Positions 29,377 to 39,468 of a DNA stretch of 64,000 nucleotides are shown one piece after another. How positions within the stretch are numbered: the stretch's first letter is position 1; each line of letters starts with the position of its first letter. Below the pieces are notes generated by a model, which made no database searches, was not told the origin of the DNA, and was given only the letters and a program-made list of their open reading frames with translations. Source of the stretch: an uncultured bacterium (GTDB taxonomy: Bacteria; Atribacterota; Atribacteria; Atribacterales; Caldatribacteriaceae); the NCBI GenBank assembly GCA_937922705.1, contig CALAIW010000017.1:1-64000 (forward strand), given 5' to 3'. Position numbers and translations under genes: made by a program.

Positions 29377-31396
29377 TGTCTGCCTCCCGCTGAGAAACAA
29401 GCCTCTCCTGGAGAGTACGCAAACGAAAAATTTCATCCCGGAGGAGCGCTGCCTTTTCGAATTCCAAACGCTTTGCTGCCTCCTTCATCTTCTGGGTCAA
29501 CACCTCAATGCGTCGCTCAAGATTTTCCTCTCTTTCCTCAATCTCCTCCACAAGGAGGCTTACTTCCTCAAGTTCTCGGGAAAGACCGACTTCCTCAGGA
29601 ATAAGCTCCCGAACTTCTTTGGTGATACTCTGCGGTACAATTCCATGTTCTCGGTTATACGCTTCTTGAATGGCTCGACGTCTCCTCGTTTCCGTAACCG
29701 CTCTCTCAATAGAGTGGGTCATAACATCAGCGTAAAGAATAGCCCTTCCTTCTACATTTCGCGCTGCCCTCCCAATAGTCTGAATAAGAGCGACTTCAGA
29801 TCGTAAAAACCCTTCCTTGTCCGCGTCAAGAATAGCCACGAGGGCAACCTCCGGAAGATCAAGACCTTCTCGAAGAAGGTTAACCCCCACAAGGACATCA
29901 AATTCTCCTGCCCGAAGGCCTCGGATGATTCTGGCACGTTCAAGAGTATCAATCTCGGAGTGCAGATACCGCACCCTGATACCAAGGCTATAGAGAAATT
30001 CACAGAGATCTTCGGCACTCTTCTTGGTCAGCGTGGTCACAAGAACCCGTTGATTCTTCTGAACGACTTTTCGAATTTCCCCCACGAGGTTCTCAACCTG
30101 ACCTCTGGCTGGGCGTACTTCCACCTCCGGATCAAGAAGGCCAGTGGGACGGATAAGTTGCTCCACGACCTGAGCACTCTGGAACACTTCAAACTCTCCA
30201 GGAGTTGCAGAGACAAAGATACATTTTTTAATTTTCCTTTCGAATTCCTCAAAAGTCAACGGTCGGTTGTCAAAACAAGAGGGAAGACGAAACCCAAATT
30301 CCACAAGGTTCTCTTTTCGAGAACGGTCTCCTTCGTGCATTCCTCGGAGTTGAGGAACAGTGACATGAGATTCGTCAATAAAAACAAGAAAATCTTCAGG
30401 GAAGTAATCAAGAAGCGTATAGGGAGGTTCTCCAGGGTTTCGACCATCGAGGTAGCGGGAGTAATTCTCGATGCCCGGACAATACCCAGTGGTGCGCAAA
30501 AGTTCAAGGTCATAGCGTGTCCGCCGCTCCAAACGCTCAGCCTCGACTAACCTTCCTTGAGAGAGAAAATACGCAACGCGTTCTTTGAGCTCCTCCTCTA
30601 TCCCCTGAAGCGCTTGCTCAAAAATGTCCTGGTCTGCAAGGTAATGGCGAGCTGGATAGATAAAGACCTCGTCAAGCCTTTTTATAGTTTTTCCACTCAC
30701 AGGGTGTAACACCTTAATGCTCTCCACAATGTCTCCAAAAAATTCAAAGCGAAGTACCTCTTCATCGTAAGCCGGATAGACTTCGATAGTGTCTCCCTTC
30801 ATACGGAAAACCCCAGGAACAAACTCAACCTCGTTCCGCTCATAAAGGAGATCTACAAGGCGACGGGCAAAGTCCTTGCGTTTCCAGCTGTCTCCTACCC
30901 GGACGTGAAAAACTCGACGAGCGTACTCTTTCGGAGAACCTATGCCATAAATACACGAAACCGAAGCAACTATAATGACATCATTTCGTTCCATAAGGGC
31001 GCTTGTTGCCCGAAGGCGTAGCCGATCGATGTATTCGTTGATAGAGGCGTCTTTCTCAATGTAAAGGTCGTATTCAGGAACATAGGCTTCCGGCTGATAG
31101 TAATCGTAATAACTCACAAAGTACTCCACAGCATTTTCGGGGAAAAAAGCACGCATTTCGCTGTAGAGCTGCGCAGCAAGAGTCTTATTATGGGAAATGA
31201 TAAGCGTTGGCCGATTGTACCGACTAATCACATTGGCCATAGTAAAGGTCTTTCCTGAACCAGTCACCCCAATGAGTGTCTGATAGCGATATCCCCGAAA
31301 GAGCCCTTCGACCAGCCGCTCTATGGCCTGAGGTTGATCACCGCAAGGCTTATAGGATGAAACAAGACGAAACGATCCTCTTTTCATATCTCTCAT
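29333..31396 (-). CDS. uvrB: Excinuclease ABC subunit B
   Basis: [54 protein letters not shown]-terminal UVR motif. Confidence 0.97.
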   Translation of the reverse strand: MRDMKRGSFRLVSSYKPCGDQPQAIERLVEGLFRGYRYQTLIGVTGSGKTFTMANVISRYNRPTLIISHNKTLAAQLYSEMRAFFPENAVEYFVSYYDYYQPEAYVPEYDLYIEKDASINEYIDRLRLRATSALMERNDVIIVASVSCIYGIGSPKEYARRVFHVRVGDSWKRKDFARRLVDLLYERNEVEFVPGVFRMKGDTIEVYPAYDEEVLRFEFFGDIVESIKVLHPVSGKTIKRLDEVFIYPARHYLADQDIFEQALQGIEEELKERVAYFLSQGRLVEAERLERRTRYDLELLRTTGYCPGIENYSRYLDGRNPGEPPYTLLDYFPEDFLVFIDESHVTVPQLRGMHEGDRSRKENLVEFGFRLPSCFDNRPLTFEEFERKIKKCIFVSATPGEFEVFQSAQVVEQLIRPTGLLDPEVEVRPARGQVENLVGEIRKVVQKNQRVLVTTLTKKSAEDLCEFLYSLGIRVRYLHSEIDTLERARIIRGLRAGEFDVLVGVNLLREGLDLPEVALVAILDADKEGFLRSEVALIQTIGRAARNVEGRAILYADVMTHSIERAVTETRRRRAIQEAYNREHGIVPQSITKEVRELIPEEVGLSRELEEVSLLVEEIEEREENLERRIEVLTQKMKEAAKRLEFEKAALLRDEIFRLRTLQERLVSQREADNEGWNNHHSGSARA

Positions 31397-31422
31397 TTTA
31401 AAAAAACCTAATCCCAGCCTTT

Positions 31423-32034
31423 CTATTTCCAAAAGGAAGTATCTTGGAGAAGAGAAAAAACTTCTTGCTTGAGGGATTCTAGTGAGGAAACGTTTTCCAA
31501 GACTTTTGAGGCTCTTCGGCGAAGACACTCCAGAAAACGCTGTGCCTTAAGGCGATTTCTTGCCTCCCCTTCTTCAATACCTTTTGCCTGTAACCGCGCA
31601 ATCCGAAGATCTCGTGGAGCATCCACAAAAAGGAGTTTCGAGAGGAGAGGACAAAAACCAGCTTCAAAAAGAATTGCTCCTTCGATAGCTACCCATTCCT
31701 TTTCAAGTCTTTGCAAACGCCTTCGAGCCTCAAAAAAAAGTAAAGGATGGGTGAGAGAATTAAGCATAAAAAGCATTCTCCAGCTTCGAAAAGCAACTCG
31801 TGCAAGCTTTTCTCTTTGCAGCATTCCACGGGTGTCAAGAAAAGACCTCCCAAAGCCATAAACGATAACCTTCCAAAGAGGTTTCCCTTTTGCCGAGAGT
31901 TCCCTGGCAAGATCATCAAGAACAAGAACAGGAATACCTTGCCCTTCAAGAAAAGAGACAACCGTACTCTTTCCTGAAGCAACACCACCACCTATTCCAA
32001 GGATCTTACGATTTTCACAGCCCGTAGACCTCAA
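31423..32034 (-). CDS. coaE: Dephospho-CoA kinase
   Basis: [54 protein letters not shown]-type motif; start chosen at TTG overlapping the glgA end. Confidence 0.88.
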   Translation of the reverse strand: MRSTGCENRKILGIGGGVASGKSTVVSFLEGQGIPVLVLDDLARELSAKGKPLWKVIVYGFGRSFLDTRGMLQREKLARVAFRSWRMLFMLNSLTHPLLFFEARRRLQRLEKEWVAIEGAILFEAGFCPLLSKLLFVDAPRDLRIARLQAKGIEEGEARNRLKAQRFLECLRRRASKVLENVSSLESLKQEVFSLLQDTSFWK

Positions 32035-33436
32035 TGTACCTCTCGATGGCTTGCTTCCAGGAGAAATCGCTCTGCATCGCGTTGACCACCATGGTACGGA
32101 AGAGATCCTTCTCTTCAAAGTACACATGAAGTGCCCTCTGCACCGCGCGGAAAAGCTCGTGAGCCGAAAATTCCCTAAACTGGAAACCAGTACTCAAGCG
32201 AGGATTAAAAGGATAATCAACGACTGTATCCCGTAAACCCCCGACTCCTCGGACAATGGGAAGCGTCCCATAAGACATGGCAATCATCTGGCTGATACCA
32301 CAGGGTTCAAAGAGCGAAGGAAGAACAAGAAAGTCCGAAGCGGCATAGGCAAGATGCGCTAATCGCTCATCAAAACGGGTCACAACCTTGACATTTGGGT
32401 ACTCCTGAGAAAGATTTTGCAGAGCTCTCTCGAAAAGCTCTTCTCCTGTCCCTAGGAAAAACCAGTATGCAGGAAGGGAAAAGAAAGTATTTGGAGACTC
32501 TAGAAAGAGACGGACACCTTTTTGCTCTACGAAGCGGGAGATGAAGGCAATAAGTGGACGAGTAGCATCAGCGTTACCACCAAAAATTTCGTTGAGGAAA
32601 AAAGACTTATTTTTTTGTTTCCCTTCAAGGTTTTCACTTCCATAACGCTCTACGATGAGAGGGTCAATACCTGGATGAAAAACCTCTGTATCGATTCCGT
32701 TAACAATCCCTATGATTTTTTTGCGATACGAGAGGGCTCGCAAAAGACCATCAAGGCCTTCTCCAAACTCAGGAGAACAGATTTCCTGTGCATAGGTAGG
32801 ACTCACAGTAGTAACAATCTGGGAAAAGAGGAGCCCTGCCTTCATAAGGTTAATATTTCCATAAAATTCAAGATACTCGTGAGTGAAGAAAGAGCTCGGA
32901 AGATTTACAAGCTTAAAGAGATCTCCTCGCCCTATACCCTGGTACGCAAGATTGTGAATGGTGAAAACCACCTTCGTCGCCTTTGGTCGATATGGAGGCC
33001 AATACCGCTCGAGATATGCACACACCAGAGCACTCTGCCAGTCATGACAGTGTAGTACAAAGGGTCCCTCTTGCCAGCGAACCAGATACTCAAAAACTGC
33101 GCGGGAGAAGAAAATGAATCGTTCAAGATCATCCGGGTACCCATACATTTTTTCTCTCCCAAAAAAGCTGTCATTGCCGACAGCAAAAAGCCGTTGCCCC
33201 TCACCCCCGGTATATTCAAAAAATTCTGCACGAACCATAGTATCTCCAAAGGGAAACTCAAGGCTCCGCTGTTTTATCAGGGGAACCTCTCGTGGCATCT
33301 GAGCATACTTGGGGAGAAAGAGCGTAACACGAAATCCAAAACGGGGAAGGTATTTGAAAAGTGCCCCCACTACATCACCTAGACCACCACTTTTGGCAAA
33401 CGGATAAGCTTCAGAAGCTACAAGAACAACCTCCAT
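32015..33436 (-). CDS. glgA: Glycogen/starch synthase (GlgA type)
   Basis: EVVLVASEAYPFAKSGGLGDVVGALFKYLPRFGF, FTIHNLAYQG, SLFEPCGISQMIAMSYGTLPIVRGVGGLRDTV. Confidence 0.95.
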   Translation of the reverse strand: MEVVLVASEAYPFAKSGGLGDVVGALFKYLPRFGFRVTLFLPKYAQMPREVPLIKQRSLEFPFGDTMVRAEFFEYTGGEGQRLFAVGNDSFFGREKMYGYPDDLERFIFFSRAVFEYLVRWQEGPFVLHCHDWQSALVCAYLERYWPPYRPKATKVVFTIHNLAYQGIGRGDLFKLVNLPSSFFTHEYLEFYGNINLMKAGLLFSQIVTTVSPTYAQEICSPEFGEGLDGLLRALSYRKKIIGIVNGIDTEVFHPGIDPLIVERYGSENLEGKQKNKSFFLNEIFGGNADATRPLIAFISRFVEQKGVRLFLESPNTFFSLPAYWFFLGTGEELFERALQNLSQEYPNVKVVTRFDERLAHLAYAASDFLVLPSLFEPCGISQMIAMSYGTLPIVRGVGGLRDTVVDYPFNPRLSTGFQFREFSAHELFRAVQRALHVYFEEKDLFRTMVVNAMQSDFSWKQAIERYIEVYGL

Positions 33437-33440
33437 CCCT

Positions 33441-35096
33441 TCAACCCCCTTCCCCAAAAAACAGGAGCTCATACCTACCGGAGATTCCCTTGCGCCACTC
33501 CATCCGCCACTTACCCTGAGAAAACCCCTCAAAAGCTTCCTGAAGAATACTCTCAGAATCTTCTGTAATTCCGTACACCTCTGCAGAGAGCTCTCTATCC
33601 CCCAAGTAGAAACGACGCACCCCCTTCCTCCGAAGGATCCGCATAAGGAGGTGAAAAACTTCCTCCTTAAGCGTATGCTTATAACGGTCAAGAATCTCTT
33701 CCTCAGTATCCTTCTCTTCTCCTACGAATCTCCACCCATAAAGAGTCGGAAGCGCAACGTACGTACCTTTTCTCCGCACTTCCTGTAAATCCTCCGAAGG
33801 AAGTATGCATTCTACAAGGAAAGAGATAGGAGGTCCAAAGAGAGGAAGCTCAGGAAAGGGGGCATCACACAGGGTAACTTTTCCAAGAAGCACATCTTTT
33901 GCCAAAGGTACTTCCACTTCTGAGTAGGCTAAAGAAAGGAGGGGCTCTTCTTTGACCCAGTTGTATGCCTCTTCAAGGAGCGTGAGTACCTCACGAGGTA
34001 CCTGGCTTCCTCGAGCATACTCAAGAGCCTTCGAAAAAGGAAAAAGTACAGGATGACTCACAAAAAGAAGAACAGGACCCCACAGAACCCCTGGTTCCTT
34101 GAGTATTGCTTCAAAATATTCCAGGTCTGGACTAATAACTGAGAAGAGGAATCTTGGTCCTTCCTTTGGGGGATTCTCACCGTCAAAGGTAAAAAGATCC
34201 CTCCCCTGCAGAATAAGAACCCTAGAATCCCGCTTCCTCTCTATGCGCTCACGAAGCTTTCGAAGCTCGAGTTCTTCAAGTTTCCGAAAAAGAGCAGACC
34301 AGTTGACCTGAGCAAGGCTCCATGGTTTTATGGAACACTCAAGAGGCACATCTCTCCGAATAGTTGCAAGAACTCGATTCATTGCGATTTGTTCCCGAGA
34401 AGCAAGCAGTGCTTCCCGAAGAGCAGGTGAAAGTTCATCCACATGAGCAAAGATACCCTCAAGGTTTCCAAAGCGTTGAAGAAGTTGTGCAGCCTTTTTC
34501 TCCCCAATTCCCCGAACTCCTGGAATATCATCGGAAGCATCGCCACTAAGAGCAAGGAAATCAACAACCTGCGAGGGAGTGATGCCAAGTTCTTTCTCAA
34601 GGTCCTGACTCCGCAAGAGGCGTAAACGGGTTACTCCCTGAACTGGTTGAAGAAGAATTGTGTGGTCGTCGAGAAGTTGCAAAAGGTCGAGGTCAGAGGT
34701 CACCACAAGCAACTCATACCTTTCCCCGAGATGTTCTTTCAAGCTTCCGATAACGTCATCTCCCTCAAATCCCGGTACTTCAAGAACAGGAAAACCAAAG
34801 AGGCGAAGAATTTCTTTGATATCCTCAAGCTGTGGCCGAAGCACATCAGGCATAGGCTTACGGGAAACCTTATACCGCCTTTCAAGGACATGGCGAAAAG
34901 TTTTCTGTGGATGGTCAAAAGCGACAACGATGGTAAGCGGCCTGTACTCCTCAAGAAGTCTTAGAATCATATTAAGGAACCCAAGAGTCGCTCCCGTCGG
35001 CCGACCAGAAGAGCTAGAGAGCTTTGGCAAAGCGTAAAACGCTCGATAGGCAAGCGATGTCCCATCAACGGCAATAACTCGCTCTTTCTCACCCAT
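33441..35096 (-). CDS. PolA-type 5'-3' exonuclease fused to an uncharacterised ~250-aa C-terminal region; no DNA polymerase domain
   Basis: N-terminal half is a 5' nuclease (DGTSLAYRAFYALP, VVAFDHPQKTFRHVLERRYKVSRKPMP, FEGDDVIGSL, VTSDLDLLQLLD, LSGDASDDIPGVRGIGEKKAAQLLQRFG). The C-terminal half lacks the PolA fingers/palm motifs. ATG at 35096 preferred. Confidence 0.85.
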   Translation of the reverse strand: MGEKERVIAVDGTSLAYRAFYALPKLSSSSGRPTGATLGFLNMILRLLEEYRPLTIVVAFDHPQKTFRHVLERRYKVSRKPMPDVLRPQLEDIKEILRLFGFPVLEVPGFEGDDVIGSLKEHLGERYELLVVTSDLDLLQLLDDHTILLQPVQGVTRLRLLRSQDLEKELGITPSQVVDFLALSGDASDDIPGVRGIGEKKAAQLLQRFGNLEGIFAHVDELSPALREALLASREQIAMNRVLATIRRDVPLECSIKPWSLAQVNWSALFRKLEELELRKLRERIERKRDSRVLILQGRDLFTFDGENPPKEGPRFLFSVISPDLEYFEAILKEPGVLWGPVLLFVSHPVLFPFSKALEYARGSQVPREVLTLLEEAYNWVKEEPLLSLAYSEVEVPLAKDVLLGKVTLCDAPFPELPLFGPPISFLVECILPSEDLQEVRRKGTYVALPTLYGWRFVGEEKDTEEEILDRYKHTLKEEVFHLLMRILRRKGVRRFYLGDRELSAEVYGITEDSESILQEAFEGFSQGKWRMEWRKGISGRYELLFFGEGG

Positions 35097-35104
35097 GCTC
35101 TTCC

Positions 35105-35132
35105 TTGACAAAGTCCACAACTCTACTATAAT
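35105..35132 (+). promoter_or_regulatory. Perfect-consensus sigma70 promoter of the tRNA-Leu gene
   Basis: TTGACA (35105-35110) - 16 nt - TATAAT (35127-35132), 12 nt upstream of the mature tRNA 5' end. Confidence 0.88.
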
Positions 35133-35144
35133 CTACCCCAGAGT

Positions 35145-35233
35145 GCCGAAGTGGCGGAACGGGCAGACGCGCTAGACTCAAAATCTAGTGGGGCTCACAC
35201 CCCGTGCGGGTTCGACTCCCGCCTTCGGCACCA
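35145..35233 (+). tRNA. tRNA-Leu (anticodon CAA), CCA encoded
   Basis: Acceptor GCCGAAG/CTTCGGC; anticodon stem CTAGA/TCTAG with loop CTCAAAA; long variable arm GGGG-CTCACA-CCCC; T-arm GCGGG-TTCGACT-CCCGC; discriminator A, CCA. Confidence 0.96.
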
Positions 35234-36034
35234 CTATTCTCTCAAGAAAAACGACGCCTCTTCCCCTGTCGCGTCACCATAGAGAACCTTCTTTTCTACC
35301 TCCCCACCAAGAAGGGTAAACTCCACCCCCTGAGCCCCTTGTAACTCCACCCCTCCAAGGGTATATGAGAAAACCTGCTCAAAAGCCTTTTGGAGTGGCT
35401 CTCGCCATGCGGGATTCCCTTCGAAACGCTCGGTAAGCTCCCGAAGAAAACGATACACAAGACGCAAATCTCCAAAATCCAAATTCTCCAAAGCTTTTTT
35501 CATAGCTTGTTCTTCATAGGGCGCAAAAAGTGGACTCAAACCTTCTTTTGCCCACCCAAAAATACGCGACGCAAGGTAAAGGGAGGAGAAGTCGCTCCGT
35601 CCAAGAAGCACAAACCCAAAGGGAGCTAAGGAAGTCCAGCCTTCCTCCCGAGAAAAATTCAAAGTTTCTTCCTGGAGAAAAGCTTCCTTGTACCGTTCTA
35701 CTTTCTCCCCGTCTTGGGCAAAAGATGGAGCATATGCCCGCCACTTCTGGAAAGCATCTCGATGACGAGGGGCAAGAGAAAGAACAGCACGCCACTCCCT
35801 GAGAGCCTCGTTAACCCTCCCCATCTGCTCAAGAGTTTTCCCCAACCAGTATCTGGCTTCAACATACTGTGGGTCAATCTCCAAAGCCCTCTGATACGCT
35901 TCTAGAGCTCTCTCGTAATTTCCTTGGGAAAAATAAATGTAACCAGTACGATAGTACTCTTCCTTATCCTGAGCTAAAGCCAGAACACTTCCCAAAAGCA
36001 AACAGAATACGCCCAGAAAGGCTACCCTTCGCAT
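35234..36034 (-). CDS. Secreted TPR-repeat protein
   Basis: Signal peptide MRRVAFLGVFCLLLGSVLALAQ; TPR repeats YYRTGYIYFSQGNYERALEAYQRALEIDPQYVEARYWLGKTLEQMGRVNEALREWRAVLSLAP. Confidence 0.85.
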   Translation of the reverse strand: MRRVAFLGVFCLLLGSVLALAQDKEEYYRTGYIYFSQGNYERALEAYQRALEIDPQYVEARYWLGKTLEQMGRVNEALREWRAVLSLAPRHRDAFQKWRAYAPSFAQDGEKVERYKEAFLQEETLNFSREEGWTSLAPFGFVLLGRSDFSSLYLASRIFGWAKEGLSPLFAPYEEQAMKKALENLDFGDLRLVYRFLRELTERFEGNPAWREPLQKAFEQVFSYTLGGVELQGAQGVEFTLLGGEVEKKVLYGDATGEEASFFLRE

Positions 36035-36044
36035 ATCCTTCTCC

Positions 36045-39000
36045 TTAAGACATACGTATACTCCCAATACTTTCCCCCAAGACACTCCGAACAGCCTCCT
36101 TGACTTCCTCGTTCCACTGAATTCGGAAAGAATCATCAAGTTCCACCCACCACTCCCCTTCTTCATTCTTGATACGAAGCACCACAGGACAGGGCCCTGG
36201 GAATCTGCGCAGACAATCCCGAAGGGCATATACCGCTCGCAAGACATCTCTCTCAACCTCGAGGTCAATGACAATTGCCCGAGAAAAGTCTCTGTCCCAT
36301 TCTAGAGGGTCAAAAAGGGCATCAACCACAATTTTGTTCTCCCCACTATCCAGTATATCGAGTTTTCCTAAAACTCCAAGAAGCCTTCCTTCGGCAAGGT
36401 ACTTTTTCAATTCCCCGGCGAGGTTTGGAAAGAAAATCGCCTCAATACTGCCAGACTCATCTTCCAAAGTTACAAAGTACATATCTCCCCCAGTTTTGGT
36501 CACAATCTTGCGAACATTCCCAACCATCCCTACGACTTTCACCCGCATTTCATGCTTGAGAGCTTTTAAGTGTCCTAGGGGGAAAAGAGGAATATGCTGT
36601 AAAGCTCTTGTTGCCTCTCGGAAAGGATGATCACTTACATAGAACCCAAGCATCTCTTTCTCCATTTGAAGGAGTTCCTGCCGAGAGAACTCAGCAGTCT
36701 CCCGCAAGAAGGGCGTCCCTTCAGGAACCGTCTCTTCTCCAAAGAGAGAGTGTTGCTTTATGTCCTTTTTCTTGCGCCTTGCGCCATAAGCGAGAATATC
36801 CTCCAAAGAAGCAAGAAGCTGAGCTCTGTTCTGATGAAGCCCTCCAAAAGCACCCGCTTTGATAAGACTCTCAAGGACTCGCCGGTTAATGACACGGCTG
36901 TCCACCCGCTCCACAAAATCAAAGATGCTTCGATATCTCCCTTCTCTCCGACGAAGCAGGATTTCTTCCACCGCACTCTCGCCTACATTCTTAACAGCTG
37001 CAAGACCGAAACGAATACGCCGATCGCCTACCACAGTAAAGTTGGCAAGACTTTCGTTGACATCTGGAGGAAGAACTTCAATCCCCAATCGACGACACTC
37101 AGCAATGAACTTAGCCACCTTGTCGCTATCGTTAGCTACACTTGTAAGACACGCTGCGAGGTACTCCGTGGGGTAATGAGCTTTAAGATAAGCCGTTTGG
37201 TACGACACAATAGCATACGCAGCACTATGGGATTTATTAAAACCGTAACCAGCAAAGTACTCAATGAGGTCAAAGAGTTCTTCAGCCTTCTCACGACTGT
37301 GACCTTTTCGAATTGCCCCTTCAATAAATTTCTCCCGTTGCTCTCGCATGACCTCTGGCTTTTTCTTCCCCATGGCTCGGCGCAAAATATCAGCCTCTCC
37401 AAGGGTGAAGCCAGCGAAGGCGTTGGCAATCCTCATAACCTGTTCCTGATACACAATAACGCCGTATGTTTCCCGAAGAATTGGCTCAAGAGAAGGATCC
37501 GGATACGTAACCGGAACTCTTCCCTGCTTGCGGTCGATAAAATCGTCAATCATTCCACTTCCCAGGGGACCAGGGCGATAGAGAGCAAGAATAGCAATAA
37601 GGTCTTCGATATGCTCAGGCCGCAAGCGTTTCAAGAGTTCCCGCATTCCAGAGCTTTCGAGTTGGAAAACCCCAACAGTTTCTCCCCGTCCAAGAAGCTC
37701 ATACGTTTCCCGATCATCAAGAGGAATACCATCGAGGTTAATCTCTTTGCCTCTGGTACTTTTGATAATGCGAAGCGCCCGTTCAATAACCGTAAGTGTT
37801 CGCAAACCCAAAAAATCCATCTTAAGGAGACCAAGCTCTTGCAGAGCATCCATATCAAACTGGGTCACGACTTCGCCTTCGTTCATTTTTTGCAGCGGCA
37901 CGTAGTAGGTAAGAGGCCGGTCAGCAATGACTACCCCAGCGGCATGCACCGAAGCGTGACGGCACATACCCTCGATGCGTCGAGCAAGCTCGAGGAGCGT
38001 TCGAACGTTTTTATTGTCTTCTGCCAGTTTTCGAAGCTGCGGATTTGCCTCCATTGCTCGCTCAAGGGTGACACCAGGACCACCGGGAATGAGTTTGGCG
38101 ATTTTATCCACATCGCTATAGCTCCACCCCAGAGCTCTCCCTACATCACGCACCGCCTGGCGAGCCATCATACGCCCAAAAGTGATAATTTGAGCCACAT
38201 TTGTTGCCCCGTATTTCTCAGTTACGTATTTAATTACCTCATCCCTACGCTCAAAGCAAAAGTCAATATCGATATCAGGCATGCTTACTCGCTCAGGGTT
38301 CAGAAAACGCTCAAAAAGAAGCCCGTACCGAAGCGGATCAATATTGGTAATTCCAAGAACGTAGGAAACAAGACTTCCCGCTGCTGACCCCCGCCCAGGA
38401 CCAACCATGATACCCCGTTCTCGAGCAAAGTGGACAAAATCCCAGACAATGAGAAAATAGGTAGCATATCCCATGTCCTTGATGACCTCAAGCTCATATG
38501 CAAGCTGCTTTCGAACGTGTTCGGGAGGATGCTCTCCGTAACGCCTCCGCAATCCCTCTTCACAAAGGTACACAAGGTAGCTGAAGGCGTCAAAACCCTC
38601 TGGAACGTCAAAACGAGGAAGAATAACTTTTCCCAACTCAATGGTTACGTTACAACGCTTTGCAATTTCCGTCGTATTGGCAATAGCCTCGGGCAGGGAA
38701 GCGAAACTCGCCATCATTTCCTCTGGGGACTTCAAATAAAAGTCCTGAGTTGGGAAGCGAAGCCTCTTGGGGTCATCAAGAGAAGTTGCTGTTTGAATCG
38801 CAAGAACAACATCATGCATATAGGCATCCTGGGCGTCAAGGTAGTGACAATCGTTCGTGGCCACAATAGGAATGTTCAACTTTTTGGAGATTGCCACAAG
38901 AGCTTCGTTGACCACTTTTTGTTCAGGAATCTTATTCTCTTGGAGCTCAAGGAAAAAGTTCTCCCGACCAAAAATGTCCTGATACTCCAAAGCCACACGC

Positions 39001-39467
39001 TCTGCTTCCTTCGTGTTTCCTGAAAGAATGAGGCGGGGAATCTCTCCTGCAAGACAAGCCGAGAGGGCGATAAGGCCACGAGAATATTCCTGAAGAAGTT
39101 CTTTATCGACTCGAGGTTTGTAATAAAAGCCTTCGAGGAAGGCTCGGGTAACAAGCTCCATGAGATTTCGGTACCCTTCCTCATTTTCTGCCAGGAGTAC
39201 AAGATGGTACGCAGGCTCGCTGCCCTTAACCACCACTTTTTCGAAACGACTCCCTGGGGCAACATAGACTTCACAGCCAATAATGGGCTTTACTCCCTTT
39301 TCTTGAGCCTTTTTGTAAAAATCCACCACCCCATACATGACTCCATGATCCGTGATGGCCACCGCCTCCATACCATAGGAAGCAACACGCTCAAGGAGCT
39401 CATCAATACGAATAACTCCATCAAGAAGACTGTATTCTGTATGGACATGGAGATGGACAAATTTCAT
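36045..39467 (-). CDS. dnaE: DNA polymerase III subunit alpha (DnaE)
   Basis: PHP domain HLHVHTEYSLLDG, ITDHGVMYGVVDFY; polymerase GPGRGSAAGSLVSYVLGITNIDPL, NPERVSMPDIDIDF; OB-fold near the C-terminus. Confidence 0.97.
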   Translation of the reverse strand: MKFVHLHVHTEYSLLDGVIRIDELLERVASYGMEAVAITDHGVMYGVVDFYKKAQEKGVKPIIGCEVYVAPGSRFEKVVVKGSEPAYHLVLLAENEEGYRNLMELVTRAFLEGFYYKPRVDKELLQEYSRGLIALSACLAGEIPRLILSGNTKEAERVALEYQDIFGRENFFLELQENKIPEQKVVNEALVAISKKLNIPIVATNDCHYLDAQDAYMHDVVLAIQTATSLDDPKRLRFPTQDFYLKSPEEMMASFASLPEAIANTTEIAKRCNVTIELGKVILPRFDVPEGFDAFSYLVYLCEEGLRRRYGEHPPEHVRKQLAYELEVIKDMGYATYFLIVWDFVHFARERGIMVGPGRGSAAGSLVSYVLGITNIDPLRYGLLFERFLNPERVSMPDIDIDFCFERRDEVIKYVTEKYGATNVAQIITFGRMMARQAVRDVGRALGWSYSDVDKIAKLIPGGPGVTLERAMEANPQLRKLAEDNKNVRTLLELARRIEGMCRHASVHAAGVVIADRPLTYYVPLQKMNEGEVVTQFDMDALQELGLLKMDFLGLRTLTVIERALRIIKSTRGKEINLDGIPLDDRETYELLGRGETVGVFQLESSGMRELLKRLRPEHIEDLIAILALYRPGPLGSGMIDDFIDRKQGRVPVTYPDPSLEPILRETYGVIVYQEQVMRIANAFAGFTLGEADILRRAMGKKKPEVMREQREKFIEGAIRKGHSREKAEELFDLIEYFAGYGFNKSHSAAYAIVSYQTAYLKAHYPTEYLAACLTSVANDSDKVAKFIAECRRLGIEVLPPDVNESLANFTVVGDRRIRFGLAAVKNVGESAVEEILLRRREGRYRSIFDFVERVDSRVINRRVLESLIKAGAFGGLHQNRAQLLASLEDILAYGARRKKKDIKQHSLFGEETVPEGTPFLRETAEFSRQELLQMEKEMLGFYVSDHPFREATRALQHIPLFPLGHLKALKHEMRVKVVGMVGNVRKIVTKTGGDMYFVTLEDESGSIEAIFFPNLAGELKKYLAEGRLLGVLGKLDILDSGENKIVVDALFDPLEWDRDFSRAIVIDLEVERDVLRAVYALRDCLRRFPGPCPVVLRIKNEEGEWWVELDDSFRIQWNEEVKEAVRSVLGESIGSIRMS

Positions 39468-39468
39468 T

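Noticed and set aside
33441-35096. Annotation as full-length DNA polymerase I
   Set aside because: Only the 5' nuclease part is recognisable; polymerase motifs are absent and the frame ends at 33441 where glgA begins.
36627-38387. 586-aa plus-strand ORF antisense to dnaE
   Set aside because: Lies entirely inside the clearly coding dnaE gene; low-complexity, Ser/Lys/Asn-rich translation with no family motifs. Explained by codon usage leaving an antisense frame open.
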